Positions 42,856-54,232 of a DNA stretch of 64,000 nt are shown in pieces. The notes under the pieces are model-generated. The model had not been told where the DNA came from. It made no database searches and saw only the letters and a program-made list of their open reading frames with translations. Position numbers and translations under genes: made by a program. Position 1 is the first letter of the stretch. Each line of letters starts with the position of its first letter. The stretch covers positions 186,001-250,000 of the forward strand of contig NHNW01000040.1 in NCBI GenBank assembly GCA_002786025.1, given 5' to 3'. The DNA comes from Zasmidium citrigriseum. Lineage: Eukaryota; Ascomycota; Dothideomycetes; Mycosphaerellales; Mycosphaerellaceae.

Positions 42856-44220
42856 CTATGCTTCGGTGGAGGCCAATGGAATGAACTGTGAATCAACTTT
42901 AATCGCATGAGGATCTCCAGAATCAGTGCTCGAATGCACCCATGGTCCAGAGACGTCTGGTCTTGAGAGCCGAACTTCCCTCGTCATCCCGATGCCTGCG
43001 TGAGGAAGCGATGCATTCGAGATGTGTATGTACATGTCTACGTCGCAGCCAGCTACATGAATGATCGTCCAGTCGTGATTTTGCTCCGGTGGGAGAGTAT
43101 TCAGCCAAGATAAGTCCCGAAGATCATGGCCTTTCCAGAATGGTTGAGTACCTGTTTGGCAGACTCTTCCAGCTTGAGGAGTAAATGAGTCGTCCGAACG
43201 ACAACCTCTGCAGCCCAATGTCAGATATCTGAGCTGACTTCCTTGGAAAGACTCACCTTCTAGTTCGACTCGATAACTGACGGGCACCTCGATCTCACTT
43301 GCGAATAGAACCGGATTCTCACGTCGCCACTTCGGTTCCTTGACCCTGAATTTGATACCCACCTCTTCGCCTCTTGTGTTGATCCAGAGAATGCTCGGAT
43401 CCTTGTGAGGCTCAATCATGCTAGTCACACTGTTGGACCTCGCTTTGCCCTCGTTGATTGGACTGCTGGGCTCCTCATGATGGACAGCAATGGGTTCTCC
43501 GTCAGTCCAACGTTTAGATTCACACTGTCGAGCAAGCCAGTCACGCCAGACACGGATCGTGCCCTCGCAGACTTCAACGTATTTGATCAAGATGCCACGA
43601 GTCCCCAGTTTGCCAAGGTACACGAGAGTCTCCAGTTGCGAGAAAAGGCACGACGCATCCACGGATACTGTCTGGTTCACGGTGTCGCTCCCTTCGCCTT
43701 TCCAGGCGGCGGCCAGAGCTTCTGGAGACATATACGTATTCGAGCCTGGAATATCACCAGCTGGATGTGGCCTGGGTACAGATCTGAAATCTGGCTCTTT
43801 GTTCACTGGCCGAAATCGGGAATAGAGCTGTCCCATACGACCGATTTGTCCAACACTTCCACCAGTCTCTTGGATATCATCGCTCAACTGCTCAAGGTAG
43901 TCCGTGCCCAGCATCTTGCATAACACCTTCGATGTCGTCAACTTTGCCGCCGGCGGCCCGCATTCGAGGTAGAGAGTATGCTCATCGAGAGTCGTGGCAA
44001 TCTGAAGTCGGTGGTGAAGGAGACGGAGGACTAAGGAGTGGAATTGGTGACAGACGGATGCATATCCCACGAGCTCTGTTGTTGGATACAAGCTGAGGAT
44101 ACTAAGGAGAATCTACGAAGTCCACGTTAGACAATGCTTATCGGGCTTGAGTATGGTTGATGGTGGTACCTCGTTTGGGAGGCGGAAGAGCCCTTGAGAG
44201 CCTTGCGTTGCCGCGTCCAT
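42856..44220 (-). CDS. F-box domain protein (435 aa)
   Basis: Two exons (44220-44170, 44112-42856) join across a 57-nt intron with a CTAAC branch site. The intron falls inside the F-box, and joining restores FRLPNE-ILLSILSLYPTTELVGYASVCHQFHSLVLRLLHHRL, a standard F-box helix set. The rest resembles fungal F-box proteins that contain an arrestin-like or beta-sandwich C-terminal part (WINTRGEEVGIKFRVKEPKWRRENPVL, LRYLTLGCRGCRSDDSF, DWTIIHVAGCDVDMYIHIS). It probably serves as a substrate adaptor of an SCF ubiquitin ligase. It is divergent from the ECM11-domain gene, with 281 bp between start codons. Confidence 0.8.
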
Positions 44221-44327
44221 ATTCGCTGTATTCTATATAACGTAATCAATCGCACTGGAACTGAATGGACGGGAATAGTGATGAAGTGTCGTCGAGTCTT
44301 TATCTCTCGGAGGGAAGGAGCTTCGGT

Positions 44328-44339
44328 TGACGTCACGTG
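44328..44339. promoter_or_regulatory. Overlapping CRE and E-box palindromes
   Basis: TGACGTCA (44328-44335) and CACGTG (44334-44339) overlap by two bases in the shared promoter of the F-box and ECM11-domain genes. These are consensus cores for bZIP/CREB-type and bHLH factors. Binding is inferred from sequence only. Confidence 0.5.
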
Positions 44340-44501
44340 GAGTTGCGCGCTAGCGCGAGACTAGCGCAAAAGCTCGGACGTCGAGCGCGACTTCCTCGAC
44401 TTTACTTCGACTTCACCTCAATTTCATTCCATCCATCTCCTTGCCTCGCTCCTTACACGCCCAGCAGCCGCCGGACTACCGGGCCGAGCACGACAGGCAG
44501 C

Positions 44502-46241
44502 ATGCCTCAGACACGCGGCATGAAAGGCCACGTCGAGAGCAAGAATCCCATGCCTCGCAACGACTCGAATGAGCAACTTAGAGCACTCAAGATCGAGCAG
44601 AAGAACACAAAGCGACCAGTGACAGCCAATACGCCTGCTTCGAGAGATAGTAGCAACGGCGTAAAGCGGAAGAAGTCTAGCGGCGCCGAGACTGTGCGCC
44701 AGGAGCACCGCTTCTACGACACTGACGGGGAAAGCTTCGATATGACCACTGCATCATTGGAGACGACGCAGCACAATTTCCCCACTTCGCATGCCCCACC
44801 TCATGGTAATGGCCAAGATACTGGAGAAGGAAAGGATGATGGCGAGGAGTCTGAGTCCGAAGATGACGAGGAGGACGGTGAAGACGATCAGGACGCTGAG
44901 GACGATGAGGAGTTGCGTCAAGACCCTCGTCAATCAGCGATGCGAGCTCGTGGCAGTGAAGGTGATCGAAGGAAGTCCAGCAACGTGCAGATGCGTCAAA
45001 TTGAGGGAGATTCGTATCCTGACACCACGTCGGGCCGGCTCACGACAACAGATCCAGTCGAGGGCCAGCAGATGTCAAACTTCGCCCAGACACAACAGGA
45101 CCCTCATCAGATGCAGATACGGAATCGAAGTACTGGGACGAGATTGCCGCTCGGTCACCAAAGACAGCAGCTTACGAGCATGCAGCAGCAGCCTGCTCAA
45201 CAAATCCAAGGCCAGCCGCAGCTTTCTGACTTTCAAGGCCGCCTATCGACCGATGTGAATGTGGCCGTCGCCGAAACCGCTGCGGCGTTCAAGTTCGCAC
45301 CTGCAGGTAGGCCAAAAGGTGCTTTCGGTGCTCCCCGGCCTCAACCAGCTGGTGGACAGGCGTCCAATGTACCGCCCTCGACCGACGGCGCTCCAACCAA
45401 CGTGGCCCAACATGGTTCAATCAAGCAGCCGAACTCAGCTCCTCCTCCAAACAAACAGCCGAACCCCGCTCCACTGACTGAGAGGCCGGGCACTCCTCAA
45501 CAGCAAGGCGGACAGCACCCTTCCAAGTCGAAGCCCAGGCGTAAGAGTGCTCAAACGTATCCGAATGAGCAGACTGGTAATGCGCCCGAACAGCAGCAGA
45601 TGCGTGTTGTCGACAACCGTGAGACACAGCAACTGCCTCCACGACAGCCCCAACAACAGCGTCTCCAGGAGCAAACCCGCCAGCACCACGCCCAGCAGGC
45701 CCCACAGCCGCGAGCACCACAGCCACAGTCACTACCACAACACCAACAGCCTCATCAACAACAACAGCAACAGGCTCAGTTTCACGAGCAATCAAGCCAG
45801 CTTGAACTGGACTACGAACCAGAAGTCCTTTCCAAGATGGTATACAGCGAGCTGAAGGACCAATCCTTTGACTTTGATCCGAGGGCTGGCAAGTTCACCT
45901 TCCCAGAGGGCGCAAATGTCAACGACCTGCCCCAAAAACTCGACCTCCTGACTCGCGAGGCTCCGCACACGCAACACGACTTTTTCGATTCGCTCGACAT
46001 CGACACCTGGGAGGAATCTGGTGACTGGTTTCTGCAGAGATTTGCCGAACTCGCAAAGAATCTCAAGGAGAACCGCAGAGAGAAGCGCAAAGCAGTGGAG
46101 ACGCTGGAGAACGAAATCGCGGAGCGACACACGGCTGTCTACAACAAGACTAACTTGACCACGGCCGCACTGAGCGAGATGAAGGAGAGCGGAGGCAAGG
46201 TGCTGCAGGGAACACCGAAGAAGACGAGGAAGTCCAAGTGA
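44502..46241 (+). CDS. ECM11-domain nuclear protein, Gln-rich (579 aa)
   Basis: The frame is open from a GTG at 44337, but 44502 is the first in-frame ATG (MPQTRGMKGHVESKN). Residues 100-150 include a very acidic run (EESESEDDEEDGEDD). The middle is a long Gln/Pro-rich disordered tract with polyglutamine runs around 45,600-45,800. The C-terminal domain matches the ECM11 family: LDYEPEVLSKMVYSELKDQSFDFDP, then FFDSLDIDTWEESGDWFLQRFAELAKNLKENRREKRKAVETLENEI, ending in a basic tail. In budding yeast Ecm11 works in the synaptonemal complex; its role in filamentous fungi is not settled. CAG/CAA repeats may vary between strains. Confidence 0.82.
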   Translation: MPQTRGMKGHVESKNPMPRNDSNEQLRALKIEQKNTKRPVTANTPASRDSSNGVKRKKSSGAETVRQEHRFYDTDGESFDMTTASLETTQHNFPTSHAPPHGNGQDTGEGKDDGEESESEDDEEDGEDDQDAEDDEELRQDPRQSAMRARGSEGDRRKSSNVQMRQIEGDSYPDTTSGRLTTTDPVEGQQMSNFAQTQQDPHQMQIRNRSTGTRLPLGHQRQQLTSMQQQPAQQIQGQPQLSDFQGRLSTDVNVAVAETAAAFKFAPAGRPKGAFGAPRPQPAGGQASNVPPSTDGAPTNVAQHGSIKQPNSAPPPNKQPNPAPLTERPGTPQQQGGQHPSKSKPRRKSAQTYPNEQTGNAPEQQQMRVVDNRETQQLPPRQPQQQRLQEQTRQHHAQQAPQPRAPQPQSLPQHQQPHQQQQQQAQFHEQSSQLELDYEPEVLSKMVYSELKDQSFDFDPRAGKFTFPEGANVNDLPQKLDLLTREAPHTQHDFFDSLDIDTWEESGDWFLQRFAELAKNLKENRREKRKAVETLENEIAERHTAVYNKTNLTTAALSEMKESGGKVLQGTPKKTRKSK

Positions 46242-48372
46242 AGCGTCGATTGCCCTCAACGACGATGTGCTGGTTGGGTCTGCGATTCTGAGCACAAGTG
46301 TCTTGCTTTTCGATGCGATCGAATCAATGGCACACGAGATGATGAATGGATGGCTCTACGACTGACGTGATTGATGCAATTTGGCTGCATTTGCTGGCGC
46401 ACTATACCCACTAACATGAGCAAATCTGTTACTAGCTGTATCACTCAACACTTTTGCTGGCGTTGACCTCGAATGAAAATGATCATCCTTTGAACGTCGT
46501 CTCAAGTCTCATGCCCGCCTCGGCAAAGGTTTCCGGCTTCATCATGTCGTTATCGGTACGTACTTCTCGCTTCTCGCCTTCGGAGCTACGAGATGATGTC
46601 GCGGCTGCCAGCTCCGAAAACTCTACCTCACTTACGCTTATCTCTCCACAGATGTGGATGCACCTTCATCAATGTATCGAAGTAGCGAAGTCCGGGGAAA
46701 CCCCACGCTTCTGCCACACTTCAGGTCTAGGACGGGTGGACTGTTGACCTGGACTACGCCGCAAGATGATGGCCCGCGGGTCAGCATGTCCTCCAAGCCA
46801 CCCTTCGAGATAACGAACAACGTCGAAGGAAGCGAAGGGGTGTGCTGAGGAAAAGAAAGGAAAGCGTTCTGAGCCTGTCATCAATCATCGTCAGCTGTCA
46901 TCGTCGTTCCTTCACATTCACAAATAGCTGGTCAACTGACCGAATCACATCGACCAAAAACAATCCGTTGAGACCATCCTCTCCACCAAAAGCGTTGAGA
47001 ACTAGCACCATCCAACCAAGCCGGCTAGATCATACAATTCCTTCCACATCGCTCACGACGATGATCGGAGACCAGGATGCCGCTCGACCGACTGGGGTTT
47101 TGTGGAGAACAAAGAATGTGGAGGAAGCGCGCCAAACATCATGTCATCAGAAGACCCGACGGAAAATTTCCCCAAGGGATGCTCGAAAGCGGAAATCCGA
47201 AGTCCACTTTCCTTATCACCTCGAACAACCACGAGAAACCTTATCCGTTGTCGTCATTTGTTAGCGCAGGATGTCCTTGTGGAATGCGGTCGATGGAGAG
47301 GGCGGCGGCAACGGGGAAAATTTCTCCGCCTCGAGACGGGGAAAGATAGATACGAAGACAGAAAGATCTGATACCGCATCGCACAACATGAAACAAGAAG
47401 TCTTGGAACATGACGACGACTCCCCACGCAAAACAACATGCACTGCGGAGGGAAAATCTGGGGTCATACGAAGGTCCAAGCAAACCTTCGCAATCACCGA
47501 GAAACGTCTTACGAGAAGGGACAGTAATTCCGACCGAAATAGACTTTGCCCACATGCAAAACGCCATCATCGAGAACCGAACCCCAGCTTTTTGTCGATT
47601 GCTTAGCCCGAGCATCCGCGGTCCTCGCTCCTGGGCTGGAGTGTCTGGGGGCGGCAAATGGCGGAGAGCATGTGGGAGGAGCCATTGGATGGGGATCGAT
47701 TCAACCCTGCTTGGGAGGAGGAGTTGGTCTACGTGTTCGAACGGTAGGTGGACGGCGTGGTGCCGCAGTCGTGATAATCCTCAGTCATCGTGAGATTAAT
47801 GTGTTGGAGACGATGTGGAGTTGACTGGAGAAAGCCATTGATGGATGTGGAGTTGAACGCGTCGCAGGACATGTGGAGCAGGAGCAATTTCTTGAACAAA
47901 TTCCATTACGAGCAGCTTTATCGCATGCGCGCAAGCGCGGTGTCTGAGCAGAGCAGAGCAGAGGATCAAACTCCCATCGCCGTACAACAAATCGAAAAAG
48001 CAATCGCCAGTCGCCAGATCCGACCGCTGGTATCTTGGGAGCCTTTCATGTAGCAAAAATTCCCCATCGCCATTCTATTTCAGAAGAAGCAACCCAGTCC
48101 AAGCAAGTCTTGCGACCATTGCGGTGTTCCCATCTTTCCTCTTTTTCGCCCGTTGTTCGCCGTTTCCTATCTATATCGCTGGAACTCCTCGCATCGATTG
48201 AACCCAGAAACACAAACTAATTCCCTTGTCGAAAAAGCCCTTTAGTCCGAGAGCGTAGTTTTCAGCCGTCACAGTGTCGTCGCAGTAGAGAATCGAAGTC
48301 TATCAGTCGCTTGTGCTGTCCATCCATCTCTCTAGTATCGAATCCTCATTACGTCCTTGGTGTTCGCTTCTT
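46242..48372. other. 2.1-kb convergent gene-poor gap
   Basis: This is the 3'-3' space between the ECM11-domain gene and creA. Frames up to 140 codons overlap on several frames without recognisable content. It may include a long creA 3' UTR. Confidence 0.45.
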
Positions 48373-49917
48373 CTAGTATCGCTCTGAAAGGTCATTACCT
48401 GCCTCGCTCTGGCGAGCACTGCTTTGGCCGCTGCTGGGGCCACTGCCGGGATTGACCAGCTCCTTGACCGTGTAATTCGACTCCTTTGCCGGGGCGACCA
48501 TCGGTACTGGCAACTTGCGCTGCGCGCCATCCCCTGCCTCCATGATCTCACTGATTCTCAGCCCACTGTGTTGTGCGGGTACATAAGGCTGATGACCGTC
48601 AGCTGATGGTTCAACCGGAGCCAGCGCAGGGGGAGGCTGATGCGCTAGGGAGAGATGGTGTAGGGTCGGAAGCTGGACGCCGTTGTGGAAGAACTGAGGT
48701 CGCAGTCGTGGTGAGTGCGAAGGCGTCGCAAGTGGGGTGTGGTCCGGAGTGGGAGAGGCCGAGGCGTGCGAGAACGACGGAGACGGAGGCGCCGTCGATT
48801 GAGGAGATCCAGGCCTTGACTTCTTCGCTGGTCGATGGTCGTCGTCATCATGTGAATGGGATCTCGACATTGGTTGCGATGTTGGATTTGACGAGTAGTG
48901 GTACGACGAAAGCGATGGCATGCGTCCGGTGTGGTAAGGGTGGTGGTAGGGATGCGACGAGTAGTTCTGTCTCGAAGGTAAGGACAGATGCTGATTAGGG
49001 ATCGAGGTGCTGTTTTCACGCTCGACTTGTGAGGCAGCAGTCGCGAGTAGGTTGATGTCCATGGGTCTGTGGCTGTAGCTGTTGCCAGCAGCTGGGCTGA
49101 TGTCGCCGCTGACGTTGCGAGTGATGTACGAGCCAGGAGTACTCGAGTACGTCGAAGCGTACGAGTGAGGAGGCGAGACGTTCGGCGAGTTAAGCTGCGA
49201 ACTAGGAGCCGACTGCGTAGCCTGAACTGGTGGAGGTGGTGGAACTTGCGGTTGCTGCTGAGGTGGCGGCGGTGGCATTATGGGATTGAGCTGGCTCGGA
49301 GTCGATTGATTGAGATTGCTCGGTTGGCTGAGTTGAGGCAGCTGGTTGTTGACTTGGTTCATCTGGTTTGCCTGGTTGAGCGACTGGTTGAACTGATTGA
49401 GTTGGTGGATTTGGTTCAACTGATTGAGGGTGTTCATGTGGTTGAGTTGCTGCATAGTCGCCGTATCGTACATGCCAGACTGGACAGCCGCTGCTGCCGC
49501 TGCCGCGACATGTTGCTTGTTGCCTCGGCGGGAGTTGGGGTTGTTGTGAATGCGCGAATGGCGAGTGAGTTCGTCCGATCTGCTGAAGCGCTTGGTGCAG
49601 CCGGGGAACTGGCAGGCGTGAGGCTTCTCGCCAGTGTGGGTTCTGATGTGACGGGTCTGGTGCTCGAGGCGGTGGAAGGCCTTGTCGCACAGCGGACACT
49701 TGTACGGGCGTGGAAGATCGGGACGGTGTTCGTCGTTGTTCTGCATGGCGACGCCCATTGCCGGCATTGTCATGGCGGAGCCAGCCATAGGAGTTGGTGA
49801 AGACGATTGAGACGTGGTGTCGGGAGTTGGCTGCGGCGGAGCAGAGGCGGCGGGCGGGGTGCGTTGGTGTACCTCAGAGGGGCCCTCGTGGTTCTCGTTC
49901 AGCAGCTTCGAAAGCAT
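48373..49917 (-). CDS. creA: CreA carbon catabolite repressor (C2H2 zinc finger)
   Basis: The 514-aa protein is the CreA/Mig1 repressor, which binds SYGGRG sites and shuts off alternative carbon-use genes in glucose. Two C2H2 fingers are complete: [20 protein letters not shown] (first Cys 74, last His 94) and the second between C102 and H124 with [11 protein letters not shown]. An alanine run follows at about 138-145, as in Aspergillus CreA. Residues 157-210 form an Asn/Gln-rich tract with repeated LNQ/MNQ triplets. Conserved downstream blocks are [15 protein letters not shown] and [11 protein letters not shown], and the C-terminus contains the repressor-type [10 protein letters not shown] segment. 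It is longer than the usual 400-430 aa, mostly from the low-complexity tract. Confidence 0.95.
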   Translation of the reverse strand: MLSKLLNENHEGPSEVHQRTPPAASAPPQPTPDTTSQSSSPTPMAGSAMTMPAMGVAMQNNDEHRPDLPRPYKCPLCDKAFHRLEHQTRHIRTHTGEKPHACQFPGCTKRFSRSDELTRHSRIHNNPNSRRGNKQHVAAAAAAAVQSGMYDTATMQQLNHMNTLNQLNQIHQLNQFNQSLNQANQMNQVNNQLPQLSQPSNLNQSTPSQLNPIMPPPPPQQQPQVPPPPPVQATQSAPSSQLNSPNVSPPHSYASTYSSTPGSYITRNVSGDISPAAGNSYSHRPMDINLLATAASQVERENSTSIPNQHLSLPSRQNYSSHPYHHPYHTGRMPSLSSYHYSSNPTSQPMSRSHSHDDDDHRPAKKSRPGSPQSTAPPSPSFSHASASPTPDHTPLATPSHSPRLRPQFFHNGVQLPTLHHLSLAHQPPPALAPVEPSADGHQPYVPAQHSGLRISEIMEAGDGAQRKLPVPMVAPAKESNYTVKELVNPGSGPSSGQSSARQSEAGNDLSERY

Positions 49918-52900
49918 GTGAAAGAGCAGCCAGGCTTGGCTGCGGGCGCGGGCGACAATTTATTGCGACGGGCGCGGGGGCGATGGTGCGATCCGGGGCG
50001 GACGTTGGGTTGGCGCAATACCAGGGTGCGGAGGGCGTCGCACGCTGGAGTGAGGCGAGCGCAGCAGCAGTGGGTGGTGGTGACGACGAGAGGGCGGGAG
50101 AGAAGGCCAGCAGGAAGGCAGAATGTGGAAGAGTCGCTGTGGGGATGTGGGTGGAGCCAGGAGAAAAGCCGGCAGAGATACGAGTGGCAGTCTCAGCGGC
50201 TCAGCCTATCTTCGCCCTCCTTTCTGCGCTGCTGCCGTTCCTGCATCCGCCGCTCTGGCAATCTGCGTCACCTCGAAAGTTCCGCCCACGCTCCGTGCCC
50301 ACTGCCCAGTCTCCCAGTCCACGACGTGCGGAGCGCCGGGTGTGCCCAGTGTGGCTGATGCACGGAACCCCAGAGTGTCGCGCGTGGGGAGGCAGATGAT
50401 CGGCCTGCCCTGTCGCTGCGTCTGACGCCTGCCGATGGCCAACAAAGAGCGCCAGCGAGTCGTCCGGACAGTCTCGCGCGGTCGCCTGGCTCTGACACAG
50501 CGCGTCGCAGCGCTCTTGCTCGCTGCAGGCGGAGGCGTAGGGCTGCTCTCGGCGACTCTGCTGCAAAGGCCAGCGAATTGGGCCGGATGGCGTAACTGCA
50601 GAGTGGGTCGCTGGCAGAGTCTTGTTTCCACTCGGTCCGGTCAGAGATTCTCTTTTTTTCTGCAGCCTCCGTGCGGTACAGCCGATATAATTAGGCCCTG
50701 TTGCGGGACCGCCTAATGATGATGGGGTGGCCGAATGATGAAGGGTGTGGGCGTTGCGCACTGCCTTCCAGCATCTGACGCCGAGGCTGCGCCTGCGATG
50801 GTGAGTTTGGGAAACGGCAGCCGCGGACCGCACTGAATCGTCTGGGGATCGACAAGAACGTTGACGTGAGGCGTCGCTGGCGTTGTCTGCTGCTTTGCTG
50901 TCTATTTGTCTATCAATCGTGATGAAGTGAGGTGAAGTTGAGCGTTCTTGCCTCAGGCTCCTTCAACGAACGAAATACCAACGTGTTCTTATTGAAGGCA
51001 GCTACGATGTCAAAGTGTCTTTTTCCGCAACTCCGTGCAAGGAGCGATGGTGATATCGGAAGGCATGGAAGGAGCATGTGCCTGCATTGACGGCAGGCAA
51101 AGTCCAGAACGAGGCGGACCCGGACAACAACTCGACCTTTCATCGCTCATCAATCACTTTGCAAATGTCTTGACTTCCTCGCATGGTTGTGAAGATCTTG
51201 CTCCAGGTTTTTGTTCGGAGCATGCGTAGCTGGAGAGAGATCTCATCTCATCTGATGTCATCGTGGAAGAACGACGACTCTGGCATTCTACTGGGTTCAC
51301 ATCATGCGCACTGGAATTGCATCTGCGGAGAATATTGGTTGCATCCCACGACACGGCACATGTACATATGCTGTTGGTATTGTTCAGCTCGTCTAAGCAT
51401 TGCAACAAATTGTTGCTGTATGCGGCCTGCAAGCCAATCTATGGGTCCAGTTCCCTGGGCCGTCGATCCGGCAGGCATTTCCTCTTCCTTCTGAGAAGGT
51501 TCTCCACTGAGGCTGCGGCATCAAGGATAGAATTCCATGCCATTCCTCGCAGGCGATGTCGAGGAGGAAGTTCTGCTAGACACATGCAAATGATTTGATT
51601 CAGAGGCCGCTCTGGCCTCCTCGGAAAGTTGCCTTGCTGCAGGAGAAAGGGAACTTATCGCAAACGGCCGGGGATCTCGCGAACCACAACCCACAAACGC
51701 CATGGCAAGCCACTGCCGGGGGCGATGGGGAAGGTGGCTTGACGAGTTTCTGGAATACCACCCGCAAAAAGACACCCCCACGCCTTTGGCTGAACACGGG
51801 TCTCGATTCATAGGCTAAACGTCGACCTCGACGGAGAATCCACTCTCCTGTCTTACGACAGCATCGACGAGGCATCCTTGGAGGGAGTCGGGCAGCGAAC
51901 AACGATGAGACAGCTGAACATGTGCGCGCGTCAGGGAGGCTGCCAACAATATCGCATCCATCCACTCCATTCGCTGGGGAGGCATCCGCGTGTGCACACT
52001 TCGCCCGCCTGCTGTGCGACTCATGGGGTCCTTTGTCTGAGCCGGTGAGGGTTCGGGGTTGCTTTGGTTGTGATCATCCATCATGCGCACAGTGCGGAGA
52101 GAGAGTTTTGCGGAGCACCTTTGTACAACTTCGCGCCAATATCCACATGCCAGGCCAAAGATACGTACCTCGCCGACGGCCGAAATGTTCGAAGTGAATT
52201 GATCTCACGCGACTGCTGGCACAATTGCTTGTGCGTCGCATTCGTTGTGCTACCGTCCACCCGACCGAGGTCAATCTAAAGGCAAAAAGTGTGTGTTCGT
52301 CAGTCCTCCGTTTCTTCCCGACTCCTCTTACCGCCGTTGAGTGAGGTTGTTGGGAACGCCGGAAAGTGGAAAGGAGTCCACTTTTTGTTGGTTGGTTTTG
52401 GGAAATCCGCAATCCAGCCGAACACTTTCGAAAGATTTTTGCGTCTCTCAAGGCGCTGCTTCGGTGTCACCAATCCCCAGAAAGGCGCAAGCGAAGGACC
52501 TGAACAGCAAATTCTTCCGTCAACCAAAAAATTTCCCTTGGGTTCCTCCCCGCCGTCGCGAACGCAAGGAACCGACGCCTCTTTCACATGTCAGCGATTC
52601 TAGGCGCAAAAAAAAAACTTTCTCACCACTCCGTGCTTATCTATGGGGTCGTCCAGGATCCGATCTTGGGCCTCTCCACACTCTAATCTCCAGGTCTCCA
52701 ACACGTGGCCTCAGAATCCCGCCACTGCTGCGAGTTATTTCCGTTGAGGCTTGAGCCAACATCGGTTGTGGCCGGGCTTTCAGCCGAATGCCGAAACATA
52801 ACGAGGTTGGCCATTATCCGACGGCTCTGGGCATCGACCACGAAGTGTCAAACTCAAGGCTCTGACGAGAGAACCGCGGAATGATGCCGACGAGATGAGT

Positions 52901-54232
52901 GTTCCTTCAATATCGCGGCTTGCCTCTTTCCATCGGCTATGGCTGTTGAGGACGCATAAGGTTTGGACTCAGCAATCGGAGCCGTGAGAAGAATGCGAAT
53001 TGCGAGTCGTGGTTGGCGGTGGCATATGACATGAGCATTTGAAGATGATACGGATCGAAGATGGGGTTCGGCAATCTTTCGAATGCGGACTATGCTGCGT
53101 TGTGGCACGGCTGAAAATGGACCGCATTGAGAGCCAAGAGGAGAAACCACCGGATTTCAACTCCCACGCCGCGGAAGCTTGGGGTTGCCGCAGGGCCAGA
53201 CGTCACTTCATCGCCTTCGAGGATATACAATGTGGACCATATGGTACTTCAAGAGTCGGCATACTGTAAGCCTCACCATCTGACCTACACCGAGCCTGTA
53301 ACCCCAGCACCACTCTGCTCTTCACCAGCAGACACAGATGACTAGCATCGTCACATGCACCATCTATCTCGCCAGTCTCCAAAGAAGGCTGGCGTGTGGA
53401 GAGACGACTATGCAATAGCGCATTACACGAGGCCTCGGTACCGCAATCGCTTTCCACGACGAACTACTGGCCTCGGGATATTCCTACAACCCACGACATA
53501 CGAGTCATATTGTGAGATTCGAATCCGGAAAGGCTGAGAAACAGGAGCAGAATCCATGTAAGAGCTTGATGATGCGTTGTCCAAGCGACCTTCGCGGTGA
53601 AGGTCGGCCGTGAAGTCAGCAAAGCGCTGCCTTGCTGGCTTGGGTGTGCGTAAGTATTGCTCGTCCGTTTTCGTTCCATGTCGATATCACAGGACGGTTC
53701 CAAACGAAAGGCATTGCGAGCACGAGACGAAAGTCCACGATGTCGTGATAGGCCCATCACCACCAGACCTCTTCCGCGATTTTCACAGTTGACAACAAGG
53801 CATCACCAAACTGCCAGCAACGCACCAAGGTCTTCCTACCCAAACACGGCAGTCAGCAAAACCCACGTCCCTTACATCTTACGAATCTTCACATGCCAGC
53901 GTCCCACACTCGTGGAGCTCCGCGATTCGCCAGCCAGGCTGACGGAATACATCATCGTGCTTCGAACATGTGCTTTCACATGGCAGACGCGCTCGCTGCA
54001 GGGTCTAGATCTCGGTAGGGCAGAGAAGGATAGAGCAAGGTGAAGTGCGATTCGCTTGCTTTCTTTTTGTTTTCTGGGGAACATGCTTCTCAACGCTTTT
54101 TTGTTTTGTTTTCAGGAACGCGGCGGAGGAAGGTCCTTGATGGGGCGTGGGGTGTGAGATTGATGTCGACATGTGTTGGACGAGAAATCCCACGCTCTTT
54201 CAAGGCTGGCGGATGGTGCTCCCCTTGTATGA
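49918..54232. other. 4.3-kb gene-free region upstream of creA
   Basis: This is the largest stretch without a supported gene. Frames up to about 210 codons are arginine/serine/cysteine-rich and overlap on opposite strands around 50100-50830, so they look like GC-rich non-coding sequence. I see no transposon, tRNA or repeat array. It probably holds a long creA promoter/leader and 3' flank of the GTPase gene; small unrecognised or non-coding genes cannot be excluded. Confidence 0.45.
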
